Under the pieces are notes generated by a model. That model worked only from the letters and a program-made list of their open reading frames with translations, made no database searches and had not been told where the DNA came from. From contig JAFKJB010000014.1 of NCBI GenBank assembly GCA_017306155.1, positions 51,257 to 115,256 of the forward strand: a stretch of DNA of 64,000 nucleotides, given 5' to 3'. Shown here piece after piece: positions 27,089-34,885 of the stretch (position 1 is the first letter of the stretch; each line of letters begins with the position of its first letter). The position numbers and the translations under genes were made by a program. Source of the stretch: Nitrosospira multiformis (GTDB lineage: Bacteria > Pseudomonadota > Gammaproteobacteria > Burkholderiales > Nitrosomonadaceae).

Positions 27089-27380
27089 AGCTTCATTTCC
27101 TTCAGTACTCGATCCGCTTCTTCAAAGAAATCAGCAAGCAACGGGTAAGCATCCTTGAATTCGTAAGGGATTCCCTTATCCGAATGTGACGATATTTATG
27201 GTCATACGCTAGCCGCTGCCCTGCATACTTGAATTTCTTCGGCAGCTTTACGGCATGGCTGTTGTCGTATCCCATGATTCGCTTTCCATACGGTTCGTGG
27301 AGCGTGGGCGAATAGCGGATGCCATGAGGAATTTCCGGGGTTGCCACCACCTGCCATGCCTCGACCTTGAGTCTGCACAC
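27085..27380 (-). pseudogene. TumE-like (DUF6516) toxin, frameshifted
   Basis: The first part reads VEAWQVVATPEIPHGIRYSP, then GKRIMGYDNSHAVKLPKKFK and YDHKYRH, which is the TumE pattern (vWqv..., GYDNaHa.k, yDHkh). The frame then runs into a wrong ending (stop at 27102). In another frame the expected C-terminus SDKGIPYEFKDAYPLLADFF continues to a TGA that overlaps the antitoxin ATG. One missing or two extra bases near 27185-27190 explain this. The 5' end is also unclear, as the only start is GTG at 27380. The antitoxin remains intact, as expected when the toxin dies first. Confidence 0.65.
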
Positions 27381-27486
27381 CCTGTTCGGCTCCCGCCCAC
27401 AAGAAAGGCGGAGATATCAAGATGGGAGATGATCTCTCTATTCATACCCTGCCAAGACAGTGCGTTTCCCCGCCCACTCCTTAAAA

Positions 27487-27657
27487 TCAGCACTTTCCGC
27501 TCTTTGCCGCAGCACCTTGGGCGCGTGCTGCAAAACTTCCTTTCGGTACTCTCCCGCCATTGGCCTTCGCAGTAGCGCTTTGAATGCGGGCAGCATCGGC
27601 GGGAGTCATCGGCGTAACGGGTGCGGCATGCTTGGAGGTCTTCGCGGTCACGTTCAT
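27487..27657 (-). CDS. 56-residue protein with seed-maturation-like (SMP) motif
   Basis: This short frame starts ATG at 27657 after AAAGGA and ends TGA at 27487. It contains TPADAARIQSATAKANGG and KGSFAARAQGAAAK. This pattern (ADAARIQS...GSFAARAQ) recurs in small bacterial proteins annotated with an SMP-like domain, often near plasmid or mobile genes; I recall the pattern but cannot confirm it here. Function unknown. It lies between the unknown gene at 27735 and the broken toxin. Confidence 0.6.
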   Translation of the reverse strand: MNVTAKTSKHAAPVTPMTPADAARIQSATAKANGGRVPKGSFAARAQGAAAKSGKC

Positions 27658-27734
27658 TCCTTTCAGCTAAGTTTAGTTGTAACGGCTTGCTATCGAAACC
27701 AGGCGAGTCTGCACTCGACGCACCTCTCGAAAAA

Positions 27735-28598
27735 TCAGGGCTCACGCTCGTACGCAACAGTTCTTCCCTGCTGTTGCCCGGATCGGTGCGAGTCATCCTC
27801 CGCTGCTTTCGGGAAGGCTTCCGAATTCGAGAATTCCTCCCGGCCGCCCCGGATGGCTTGTGCGATCGCATGCCCTTCAAACCTGTTGGCATTGAGCCTT
27901 TCAAGTTCATCTGTAATACGCGTTTTATAGTCCTCAAAGCTCTCAGAAGTTTCCAGGGTGGAGGTCAGGACGCGGAGTTGATCTTCCAGTTTATGGACAT
28001 AGCGTGTTAAGAAAATATCCAGAGATGCGATTCTTTTTCCTAATTCGGCGATTGGCACCTTATCCCACTTCTTAAGCCAGTTTTCTTTGTTCTCCAGTCT
28101 TTGGTCTGCTAGCAAGACCTGATTCTCAAGTAGCCACCTGTCTTGATCAAAGGTAACCATTGATGGGGGTGTCAGGGGAACATAGGCTTCAAGAGCATCC
28201 AACGCCCACGGGGGGCAAGAGCGGCTGCTCTTTTGATTCGATAGACTCCGCCATGCCTGCACGGAACGGGAAGAAACATTACGTCCGCTCATTCTTGAGA
28301 TGACATCGGCCGCCGCACGGGTATCGCCATCAAGTTTGGTTTGAACCAACTCCCGCAACCGGGTGCGACGACCTTCTTTATCCCACTCTGCCTCGAAAGC
28401 TTCTTGAAGCTCTTCCTGTATCTCTTCCAAAGCAGCTCCGGTCCATGGTAAGACCTTTCCTGACGGAGGGATTAAGCGAACCTGAGCCTTCGAGGGTTCC
28501 TCACCCTCCAACTTGACCTTGAAAGTGCTCTGGCTCTCGGAATGCTCTACGAGCCAATGCCCCCCTATCTTGTTGTAGATATCTACTTTCCATGTCAT
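27735..28598 (-). CDS. unrecognised protein with a possible DNA-binding motif and coiled coil
   Basis: I do not recognise the family. The start ATG at 28598 (MTWKVDIYNKIGG) has GGAG 8 bases upstream; an earlier in-frame start at 28640 lacks one. The 287-residue protein has a basic/acidic helical region at about 55-100 and a possible helix-turn-helix near 95-125 (AADVISRMSGRNVSSRSVQA). A predicted coiled coil follows at about 150-250 (LRVLTSTLETSESFEDYKTR), with a charged tail rich in Ser, Glu and Gln. Codon use looks like a real gene. Its position beside a toxin-antitoxin pair and CRISPR-Cas makes a defence or mobile-element role possible, not shown. Confidence 0.6.
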   Translation of the reverse strand: MTWKVDIYNKIGGHWLVEHSESQSTFKVKLEGEEPSKAQVRLIPPSGKVLPWTGAALEEIQEELQEAFEAEWDKEGRRTRLRELVQTKLDGDTRAAADVISRMSGRNVSSRSVQAWRSLSNQKSSRSCPPWALDALEAYVPLTPPSMVTFDQDRWLLENQVLLADQRLENKENWLKKWDKVPIAELGKRIASLDIFLTRYVHKLEDQLRVLTSTLETSESFEDYKTRITDELERLNANRFEGHAIAQAIRGGREEFSNSEAFPKAAEDDSHRSGQQQGRTVAYEREP

Positions 28599-28628
28599 AA
28601 AGCTATCTCCATAGTTGGTACAATGTAA

Positions 28629-28850
28629 TTGTGCGCGCACAAACGCACAAGGTCAAACAGAAAAAGGAAAGAAAGTTTGCAGGAGCAGGTTTGTCTGGGT
28701 CCAATTGGTGGGATCAAATATAAATCTAGAATCGGGCTTGGGCCTTGGAGGCTGTCAGCCGAAACTCAAGAGGACGCCTTATCAAAGATCCGCCACCCAC
28801 GCCTGCACTTGGGGATTGAAGAGTTCGATGAGAAATTGAAGGTCGAGTAA
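28629..28850 (+). CDS. small hypothetical protein, doubtful
   Basis: The 73-codon frame starts with TTG and is divergent from the gene at 28598. The second half (GPIGGIKYKSRIGLGPWRLS, then EEFDEKLKVE) has a protein-like composition. No ribosome site and no recognisable family. It may be a remnant. Confidence 0.25.
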   Translation: MCAHKRTRSNRKRKESLQEQVCLGPIGGIKYKSRIGLGPWRLSAETQEDALSKIRHPRLHLGIEEFDEKLKVE

Positions 28851-28883
28851 AAATATGGGGTGGATAGACGATAAATAGCCGGC

Positions 28884-29072
28884 CTATGTCTTTCCGGCTT
28901 TCGCGATAGAGGTCAAATGCGGAAAAATCGTCATTTGCTCCATGATAAAAAACTCGCGCGCTTCCGTTCTTATCTTAGTTCCAGTTGCTTCCGGTACTTG
29001 ATTAAACAGTGTCGAGAATTCTTCCTGCGTTTGCGCGTTAGCAAGTTTATCCCGCCATTCCTTTCGGTTCAT
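28884..29072 (-). CDS. 62-residue hypothetical protein
   Basis: It starts MNRKEWRDKLANAQTQEEFS. Its ATG overlaps, as ATGA, the stop of an upstream truncated frame, which suggests it was the second gene of an operon. A decayed second copy of its 5' half is found near 34575-34640. Family unknown. Confidence 0.45.
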   Translation of the reverse strand: MNRKEWRDKLANAQTQEEFSTLFNQVPEATGTKIRTEAREFFIMEQMTIFPHLTSIAKAGKT

Positions 29073-29185
29073 TGAATCACTTCCAGAAGTTTCTGTCCCT
29101 TGTCAGCCGGTAGATACATCTTGCCGTCCACTTTCATTGCATCGAAAGAGCGAGACGGAATGAAGCGCGATACGGCAACATTTAC
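29069..29185 (-). pseudogene. C-terminal fragment of an unknown gene
   Basis: An open frame without a start codon reads SRSFDAMKVDGKMYLPADKG then QKLLEVIQ and stops in the ATGA overlap with the next gene. A second copy with the same sense is at 34640-34727. The upstream part of the gene is missing in both places. Confidence 0.4.
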
Positions 29186-29264
29186 TTACCCGTCTAGAAT
29201 AAACTTGTCAAACCACTTTCCGATCCAGGCGAACACGTCTAAAAATGGCTTCTAGTAATACCCA

Positions 29265-29864
29265 ATGAGAAACGCTTCCTTCTTGCTATTCCTGTGGTCA
29301 ATGCCATTCATGGCAGGGTCGTCAGCAGATTCGCCCACGGGCAGGGATATTGAAGTTCAGGTCAGCATGGCCGGGGAAAACATAATTATCGATCTTAATT
29401 TTACTGTGTCAGCAAGCCAGCAGGAAGTCTGGGACGTGCTCACCGATTTCGACGGCATGGCTGATTTTGTCTCCAACCTGAAGGAGAGCAGGATTGTCAG
29501 TGTCTCTGAAGACAAGTTTACTATTTTCCAGAGCGGCACTGCCACTTACGGTCCCATCCGCTATCCGTTCGAGTCAACGCGGGAAGTAAGGCTGGTCCCT
29601 TACAATAAGATATTGACGCATCTTATCAGTGGCAACATGCACAAGCTGGAAGGTACTACTTACCTGACTGATGAGGCCGGGCGGATTCGCGTGGTCCATC
29701 GTACCGAGGCTATCCCGAAAATCTGGATTCCTGCGGTAGTGGGGAAGGTGTTTATCGAGCATGAAGTGCGGGAGCAGTTCAATGAAATGAGAAATGAAGT
29801 AATCAGGAGAAAGAGTGCAGTCCTGAAGAAAGGGGATGAGGGAAACAGGGTGAGCGATGATTAG
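29265..29864 (+). CDS. secreted START-like (SRPBCC/polyketide cyclase) protein
   Basis: The 199-residue protein has a signal peptide (MRNASFLLFLWSMPFMAGSS). The SRPBCC domain begins VSASQQEVWDVLTDFDGMAD and contains REVRLVPYNKILTHLISGNM and a C-terminal helix (VREQFNEMRNEVIRRKSAVL). Such domains bind hydrophobic ligands; the ligand here is unknown. About 95 bases of its 3' end are repeated at 34775-34870, attached to the copy of the segment that lies upstream of this gene, so the second copy has lost the body of the gene. Confidence 0.75.
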   Translation: MRNASFLLFLWSMPFMAGSSADSPTGRDIEVQVSMAGENIIIDLNFTVSASQQEVWDVLTDFDGMADFVSNLKESRIVSVSEDKFTIFQSGTATYGPIRYPFESTREVRLVPYNKILTHLISGNMHKLEGTTYLTDEAGRIRVVHRTEAIPKIWIPAVVGKVFIEHEVREQFNEMRNEVIRRKSAVLKKGDEGNRVSDD

Positions 29865-30408
29865 TGAAAGCGATTGCGTCAAGCGCTGTTAAGGCGAGCC
29901 GTGCCCCGCGAAGTACCCTGTCCTATCTTTTTCCTGTGCTGGCCGGAAGCCGGCAATTCCGCCCTCCGCAATGCAGAGGAAGATTTACTCTCCGGTTTGA
30001 TCGACGAGCGCTCCTTCCCGCGGAGACTCGGGGGTGCACACAGACCCGGCAGAGTCACCTTTCTTTCCGGGGCCGACCAGTCAATCGTTAAACCGGAACC
30101 TCCATGCCGCTGCTTACCCGGCACCTCATAAAACGGAATGCTTCGGCATAAAGGCAAAGCGCGGTAAATCCACGAGCCGGATTGCCATGCAGTCAGAGCC
30201 GAAGGGACTACAAGGATGCGCCCGGCTCATGGGGCGTTCTGTCACAGGGAAAAGCTATATTTCTGCTGTACCGTAAAAGCCACACCCGCCGCGAGGCGGA
30301 GCCGGAAAGTCCCGGATCTGCGCAACTGAAGGGAACGCGCGCAGACGGCCGGACTGCCAGTACATCCTGAAAAAACCGACTTTTCCCTCAATTTTCCGGA
30401 GGTTTTCG
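29865..30408. other. 544-base gene-free leader region before the PEP-CTERM gene
   Basis: Short frames on both strands have no ribosome sites or recognisable products. The region is rich in short inverted repeats, and its 3' two thirds look like structured RNA (see the candidate riboswitch). It ends with a good ribosome site (CCGGAGG) before the ATG at 30409. Confidence 0.5.
30140..30235 (+). promoter_or_regulatory. candidate structured RNA, possibly c-di-GMP-I type riboswitch
   Basis: From 30151: AAGGCAAAGCGC, then a hairpin GGTAAATCC...GGATTGCC (30163-30187) with one bulge. Then AGTCAGAGCCGAAGGG is followed by a second stem in which GAGCC and GGG pair with CCC and GGCTC. The order GGCAAA, stem, G(A/T)C...GAGCC, GGG stem resembles the c-di-GMP-I (GEMM) aptamer, known upstream of many PEP-CTERM genes in Betaproteobacteria. 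The canonical 3' closing strand was not found by eye, so the class is uncertain. Confidence 0.3.
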
Positions 30409-31797
30409 ATGTTCAAGCAGAAAAAAATAGGCATGCTTGTTTCAGGCGCGCTCATGATTACGGCCAGCACGACCGGAGCCATTGCCGCGGACACACGTTT
30501 CAGTAGCTTTACCCCACTGGCGGATAGCGTGGCAGCAGGCTCGCTCCCCGAAAACGCGCCGTTCCAGTTAGCTTCCCCCAATTTCTTACAGATCCGCATC
30601 GCTGATCGCACCACCCAGCTCAGTCTTGGCGAAGGTAATTCCGGCAATTGGGACATGATCACCGCGAACGAAACCGGCGCAAATGCCGGGCGCTATCTGT
30701 TCACCCCGTTCGAGACTTCGATGGCGGGCGTGCAGCGGATCGACCTGGCAAGCGGCATCACGAGAACCCTCGTTCAGCCCGGCACTCAGGATTTCGTCTC
30801 GGGCGACGCATCGCGCTGGACACCTTGGGGTGGCTATCTCACTGCCGAAGAATCCTGGGGCACCGGCAGTACCAAAGGACGCCTGTTCGAGCTGACCAAT
30901 CCCGTGGCCGCGACCGGAACCGGAGACGCGAATTTCGTGTTCCGTTCCATCCTGCCCCGCGTATCTCACGAGGGCCTCGCGTTCGACAAGAACAACAGCC
31001 TGTATTTCATCGATGAGCTGAATGGCGGCAGTATCTACAAGTATGTGTCGGCCAACCCGACCGCGAGCAACGGAAACGACTATTTTGCGGCAGGCCAGAC
31101 CTTCGCGATGGCGGTCAATGGCGGCGGCAATGCTAACGCGACAGGTTCCGTAATATGGACTCCCATTACCGATGCCACAGGCGGCGCCCTCCCGGGCATT
31201 TCAGCTTTGAATGCAGATGGCACGATCGATGGCCGGGCGACCGCCAACGCGGTGAACGCAACGGAGTATCAGCGCCCCGAGGATATCGAAATAAAGACAC
31301 TCGCCAATGGCGATCAGATGCTGTTCGTCGCCACCACGACCACGAACGAAGTGTACTCGATCAACCTTGATGCCAATAACGTGCAACTCTTCGCCAGCCG
31401 CGACACGCTCGATCAGGCGAGCGGCGCCGCCGTGGGCACAGCGCTGGCCAGTCCAGACAACCTGGCCATCGACGCCGCCGGCAATATCTATGTCATCGAG
31501 GATCAGCCCGGCGGCAGGGCGGACATCTGGTTCGCGCAGGATGCCAACCACGACGGTGTTGCGGAATCCCTGGGACGCTGGGCGTCCATGTCCACGGTAG
31601 GCGCTGAACCGACCGGCCTCTATTTCGACAAATTCAACCCCAATGTCGCGTACGTGAACATACAGCACCCGGACAGCCTGGTCGACAGCACCATCATGAT
31701 CACGGCCGTGCCGGAACCAGAAACCTATGCCCTGATGATGGCAGGTCTTGGCCTCGTGGGCGCCGTCATACGCCGCAGGAAGGCATCCCGGGCATAA
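30409..31797 (+). CDS. PEP-CTERM protein with PhoX-like (DUF839) beta-propeller
   Basis: The 462-residue exported protein has a signal peptide ending TTGAIA. A DUF839/PhoX-like domain is suggested by TPFETSMAGVQRIDLASG, TPWGGYLTAEESWG and SHEGLAFDKNNSLYFIDELN. The C-terminal sorting tag is AVPEPETYALMMAGLGLVGA followed by a membrane stretch and RRRK. The tag is processed by an exosortase, not in this window, linked to exopolysaccharide and floc formation. Enzyme activity as a phosphatase is not established. The upstream leader suggests RNA-level control. Confidence 0.88.
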   Translation: MFKQKKIGMLVSGALMITASTTGAIAADTRFSSFTPLADSVAAGSLPENAPFQLASPNFLQIRIADRTTQLSLGEGNSGNWDMITANETGANAGRYLFTPFETSMAGVQRIDLASGITRTLVQPGTQDFVSGDASRWTPWGGYLTAEESWGTGSTKGRLFELTNPVAATGTGDANFVFRSILPRVSHEGLAFDKNNSLYFIDELNGGSIYKYVSANPTASNGNDYFAAGQTFAMAVNGGGNANATGSVIWTPITDATGGALPGISALNADGTIDGRATANAVNATEYQRPEDIEIKTLANGDQMLFVATTTTNEVYSINLDANNVQLFASRDTLDQASGAAVGTALASPDNLAIDAAGNIYVIEDQPGGRADIWFAQDANHDGVAESLGRWASMSTVGAEPTGLYFDKFNPNVAYVNIQHPDSLVDSTIMITAVPEPETYALMMAGLGLVGAVIRRRKASRA

Positions 31798-31978
31798 ACT
31801 GCTGCACGACTCCCGCAGGTTCCTGCGGGTTCCGATGCGGGGTGGAAGCAGGCGCTTCCGCCTCCATGTCCTCTTCCAGCAGATTGAAGCCTGCAAGCTC
31901 ATCGGTCCTGGTAACCTGTCCGATAACCAGATCGGTGGCGAGGACAGCGACGCCGCGCGATGCTACAAGAATTGCCAT
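31766..31978 (-). CDS. doubtful small protein at the end of the protease operon
   Basis: The 70-codon frame (MAILVASRGVAVLATDLVIG ...) has protein-like composition and lies 53 bases after the gene at 32032 on the same strand. It overlaps the 3' end of the PEP-CTERM gene by 32 bases. No clear ribosome site and no family. Confidence 0.25.
   Translation of the reverse strand: MAILVASRGVAVLATDLVIGQVTRTDELAGFNLLEEDMEAEAPASTPHRNPQEPAGVVQQFMPGMPSCGV
31812..31829 (+). terminator. hairpin after the PEP-CTERM gene
   Basis: CCCGCAGG-TT-CCTGCGGG is a perfect 8-base inverted repeat 15 bases after the stop, followed only by TT. It could act as a terminator or mRNA-end stabiliser for the plus-strand gene. 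Confidence 0.45.
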
Positions 31979-32031
31979 TTCCGCCGCGGATTGCTGTACT
32001 TGCCTTGAAAGCAGGCATTTTTGTGTAGCAG

Positions 32032-32622
32032 TTACCCGCCGGTCCGGTCGGCAGCCTCGATAGGTATACGGGCCTTGTCCGCAAGCTCCTTGAGCAGCAC
32101 GGCGGCAGGGACCGGCTTGCCTGCCGGAGCCTCCACGGGAGAGGGTGCCAGTGGCACCAGGAGATCGTCCTTTCCCCGGGCGCCATGAAGCCAGAGGGCC
32201 AGGACATATAGCCCGGGGACGTTAAGAAGCCGAAGCTCGAAACCACCTTGCTCCACCTCCGGAATTTCCCTTGCTGCGCGGATCGCACTCGCGCTCGAAG
32301 CGACGAAGCTGCCTTCGTTGAAGGCTGAGAACACATGTTCGTTTGCGGGACCCACGGCAACCGACTCGGCGGACGCAAGGACCTTGTCGTCCTCCTGCAC
32401 GAGATAGCGCCATCCGGTTGGCTTGGCCACCTCGAGGCCTTTTCCGGCTGCCAGATCGTCAAGACCCAGCGTGAATACCTCATGGGGCTCGGTAAGTCGC
32501 AGAGGACCGGTGGCACTGCGCAAGGCCGGGGATTTGAAGGCGCGGCTCTTGTTCAACGCGAGGAAAGTGGAATGCACGGCATCTGCTGCCTGTCTTGGGG
32601 GTTTGGGAGCGATAAGGGCCAT
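32032..32622 (-). CDS. unknown partner of the lectin-protease
   Basis: The start ATG at 32622 has GAGGAG 6 bases upstream; the frame is open further upstream, but that part overlaps the protease gene. The 196-residue protein has no signal peptide. It contains PLRLTEPHEVFTLGLDDLAA, GWRYLVQEDDKVLASAESVA and a C-terminal KELADKARIPIEAADRTGG. I do not recognise the family. It starts 10 bases after the protease stop, so the two are almost certainly made together; an inhibitor, chaperone or co-secreted partner are the obvious options. Confidence 0.7.
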   Translation of the reverse strand: MALIAPKPPRQAADAVHSTFLALNKSRAFKSPALRSATGPLRLTEPHEVFTLGLDDLAAGKGLEVAKPTGWRYLVQEDDKVLASAESVAVGPANEHVFSAFNEGSFVASSASAIRAAREIPEVEQGGFELRLLNVPGLYVLALWLHGARGKDDLLVPLAPSPVEAPAGKPVPAAVLLKELADKARIPIEAADRTGG

Positions 32623-32632
32623 CAGAAACTCC

Positions 32633-34150
32633 TCAGTATCTGGTGTAGTAAGTATGGGTCCACGTGCCTGATCCCCTGTAGGCTGTTTGCAGGGTGGCGT
32701 AAGTGACATCCGAGCGGCCGTAGATCGGGTCATCAACCGATACGTAGTCAATGCCGCCCGCGCTGTATTGTCCCTTTATGACCAGGAAGTGGGCGCCGCC
32801 GCCCGACCAGGCCACGCGAATCCCCAGTGGACGGGCGAAGGTTACCTCGTTCTCGATCTGGGCGGTAGTGGCTATGCCGCCCACCCAGTGGTCGAAGTGG
32901 CCCACCACGGTGAGCGCCTGGTCGAGATAGCCGTAGACATTGCAAGGGCCGGACGCACCTGCGCCACAACAATCGTTGCGGCCGAGTTCGCCATCAGCCA
33001 CCCCGCACTGCGTCCAGCCGCTTCCGGGTTGATAGAATAGGCCGACGCTGGCTCCTGTTGCTGCCCAGCACCAATTCGATTGCTGCTGGTGCTGCATGAA
33101 GAAGTAAATCTGGTCGAGCCACCAGATGGTATAGACATGATGATCGGTTCCAACAACAAAGACATCGAGTATGTCGGGATAGCGGCTCAATGCATTGATC
33201 GAGGTCCGTGGCGCAACCACGCCTCCAGCGATCTGGAACCAGGAGCCCCAACCAGTGCTGGCGTCCCACCAGGTGCTGAATACGCCATGGTTCGTGCCTA
33301 CGGCGAAGACATCGAGGTGATCGGGATAGCGTGACACGACGCTGATAGAGGTGTCGGGGGCGGCCACGCCGCCGCTGACAACGAACCAGTTTGCTGCCCA
33401 GCCGCCATTGGCGTCCCACCAGATGCTGTAGATTCTATGATCTGTGCCAACAACGAAAAGGTCCAGGTGGGTTGGATAACGCGCGATGGCCGCAACCGAG
33501 CTGTTCGCGGCCGCCACACCGCCAGCTACCTGGAACCAGCTCGCCCAGCCAGTACTGGCGTCCCACCAGGTGCTGTAGATACCGTGGTCCGATCCGACCG
33601 CAAAAAGGTCAATGTGGTTGGGGTTGCGCGTCACGGCCGTGATTGACGTGCCAGCTGCGGCGACACCACTGCTGACAACAAACCAGTTTGCTGCCCAGCC
33701 CCCGCTGGCATCCCACCAGATACTGTAGATTTTCATATCCGCCCCGACCACGAACAGGTCCAGATGGTTGGGATTTCGGGCGATTGCCGCGACGGAAGTT
33801 CCGGGAGCCGCGGTAAGGTCGGCAACACGAAACCAGCCATTGGCCCAGCCCCCGTTGGCATCCCACCAGATACTGTAGATTTTGTGATCCGATCCCACGA
33901 CGAAAAGATCGAGGTGGTCAGGATTGCGGGCGACTACCGTGATCGTTGTCCCCGGCGCCGCGATACCCCCCCGAACCTGAAACCAGTTTGACCATCCTGT
34001 GGCAATGTCCCACCACGCACTGTAAATTCCGCGGTCAGTGCCGACACAAAAGATATCAAGGTGCTGCGGATACCTCGCGATTGAGGTGATAGAAGTCGAT
34101 GGTGCCGTGACACCGCCGCTGACGCCAACCCAATTCGGTGCCCAGCCCAT
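32633..34150 (-). CDS. seven-repeat lectin-like propeller fused to a papain-like (C70/C39-like) protease
   Basis: The 505-residue protein starts with ATG after AAAGGAG. Residues 1-345 are seven repeats of about 49-52 residues with the core RNPxHLDLFVVGxDxxIYSxWWD, as in PLL/DUF346-type sugar-binding beta-propellers. Residues 355-505 form a papain-like domain: QQQSNWCWAATGAS (nucleophile Cys361), GGGAHFLVIKG (His454) and VDDPIYG (Asp473 or Asp474). This is the AvrRpt2-like/C70 pattern. No signal peptide or membrane segment is visible, so export would need a leaderless route. A role in attacking or binding glycosylated targets is possible but unproven. Confidence 0.85.
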   Translation of the reverse strand: MGWAPNWVGVSGGVTAPSTSITSIARYPQHLDIFCVGTDRGIYSAWWDIATGWSNWFQVRGGIAAPGTTITVVARNPDHLDLFVVGSDHKIYSIWWDANGGWANGWFRVADLTAAPGTSVAAIARNPNHLDLFVVGADMKIYSIWWDASGGWAANWFVVSSGVAAAGTSITAVTRNPNHIDLFAVGSDHGIYSTWWDASTGWASWFQVAGGVAAANSSVAAIARYPTHLDLFVVGTDHRIYSIWWDANGGWAANWFVVSGGVAAPDTSISVVSRYPDHLDVFAVGTNHGVFSTWWDASTGWGSWFQIAGGVVAPRTSINALSRYPDILDVFVVGTDHHVYTIWWLDQIYFFMQHQQQSNWCWAATGASVGLFYQPGSGWTQCGVADGELGRNDCCGAGASGPCNVYGYLDQALTVVGHFDHWVGGIATTAQIENEVTFARPLGIRVAWSGGGAHFLVIKGQYSAGGIDYVSVDDPIYGRSDVTYATLQTAYRGSGTWTHTYYTRY

Positions 34151-34573
34151 TGTCTGCTCCTTTTGCTAATGCCCCATCTTAAGAATTGGGGATGCATCGA
34201 AAAAACAACCGTTCTTTAAAAGGATAGATTGCCGTACAGCCCTGCCTCGCTGTCCTTCGCCTGGGCGTTGTTAGCTCTACTGCCATGGCACATGTGGTCA
34301 AATTCCGGTGCATCGAGCAGAACATTTGATTCATTACCCGCAACGCGGCGATCCATAGCCTAAAGTTTTTTATAGATCAACTGCGGCAAATAACAAGCAA
34401 GAAATACACAAACAGAGGAATCGAGACAGGTCTTTTTCGATGCTTGGCTGATTGCTGCGGCACCTTGCCAGGTGGAATATTCATTTAGCGTGGGCGAGCA
34501 GGGAATGTGCGATGGAAATCCTCATGGGAGTGCTGGAAAATGTCTGTAGGGCCTGGTATCTGCCCGAACGGCG
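34151..34573. other. gene-free region upstream of the lectin-protease
   Basis: No convincing gene. A plus-strand frame that starts at 34452 has no ribosome site and runs into the decayed repeat. The promoter of the lectin-protease is expected near 34150-34250, but I could not fix a box. Confidence 0.4.
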
Positions 34574-34870
34574 CCAGGATTTTTCCTGCGTTTGCGCCCT
34601 GCCCGGTTTTTCCCGCCCTTCCTTTCGGTTTATTGAACCACCTCCAGAAGTTTCTGTCCCTTGTCAACCAATAGGTACATCTTGCCGTCCACTTCCATTG
34701 CATCGAAAGAGCGAGACGGAATGCAGCGGGTTTGCAGAGATGACCGTACCATCTACAATCTGCGTGGCCAAGTGCGCGAGCAATTCAATAAAATGAGAAA
34801 TAAAGTAATCAGGAGGAAGAGGGCAGCCCTGAAGAAAGGGGATGAGGGAAACAGGATGAGCGATGACCGA
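34574..34870 (+). repeat. shrunken second copy of the 29010-29862 segment
   Basis: Bases 34575-34727 match 29010-29165 (for example CATCTTGCCGTCCACTT and CATCGAAAGAGCGAGACGG are shared). Bases 34775-34870 match 29764-29862 (shared GAAAGGGGATGAGGGAAACA). The 600 bases between, which hold most of the START-like gene, are missing. Frames inside the copy are broken. This is a duplication followed by internal deletion and decay. Confidence 0.8.
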
Positions 34871-34885
34871 ACAGCGGTCCCGCCA

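Noticed and set aside
27248-27937. A 229-codon minus-strand frame
   Set aside because: It overlaps the 56-residue gene, the toxin remnant and the gene at 27735, is extremely Arg/Ser/Cys-rich and lacks a family; it looks like a shadow of the real frames.
31201-31902. A 233-codon minus-strand frame opposite the PEP-CTERM gene
   Set aside because: The plus-strand product has a signal peptide and sorting tag; the antisense frame has none and no start site.
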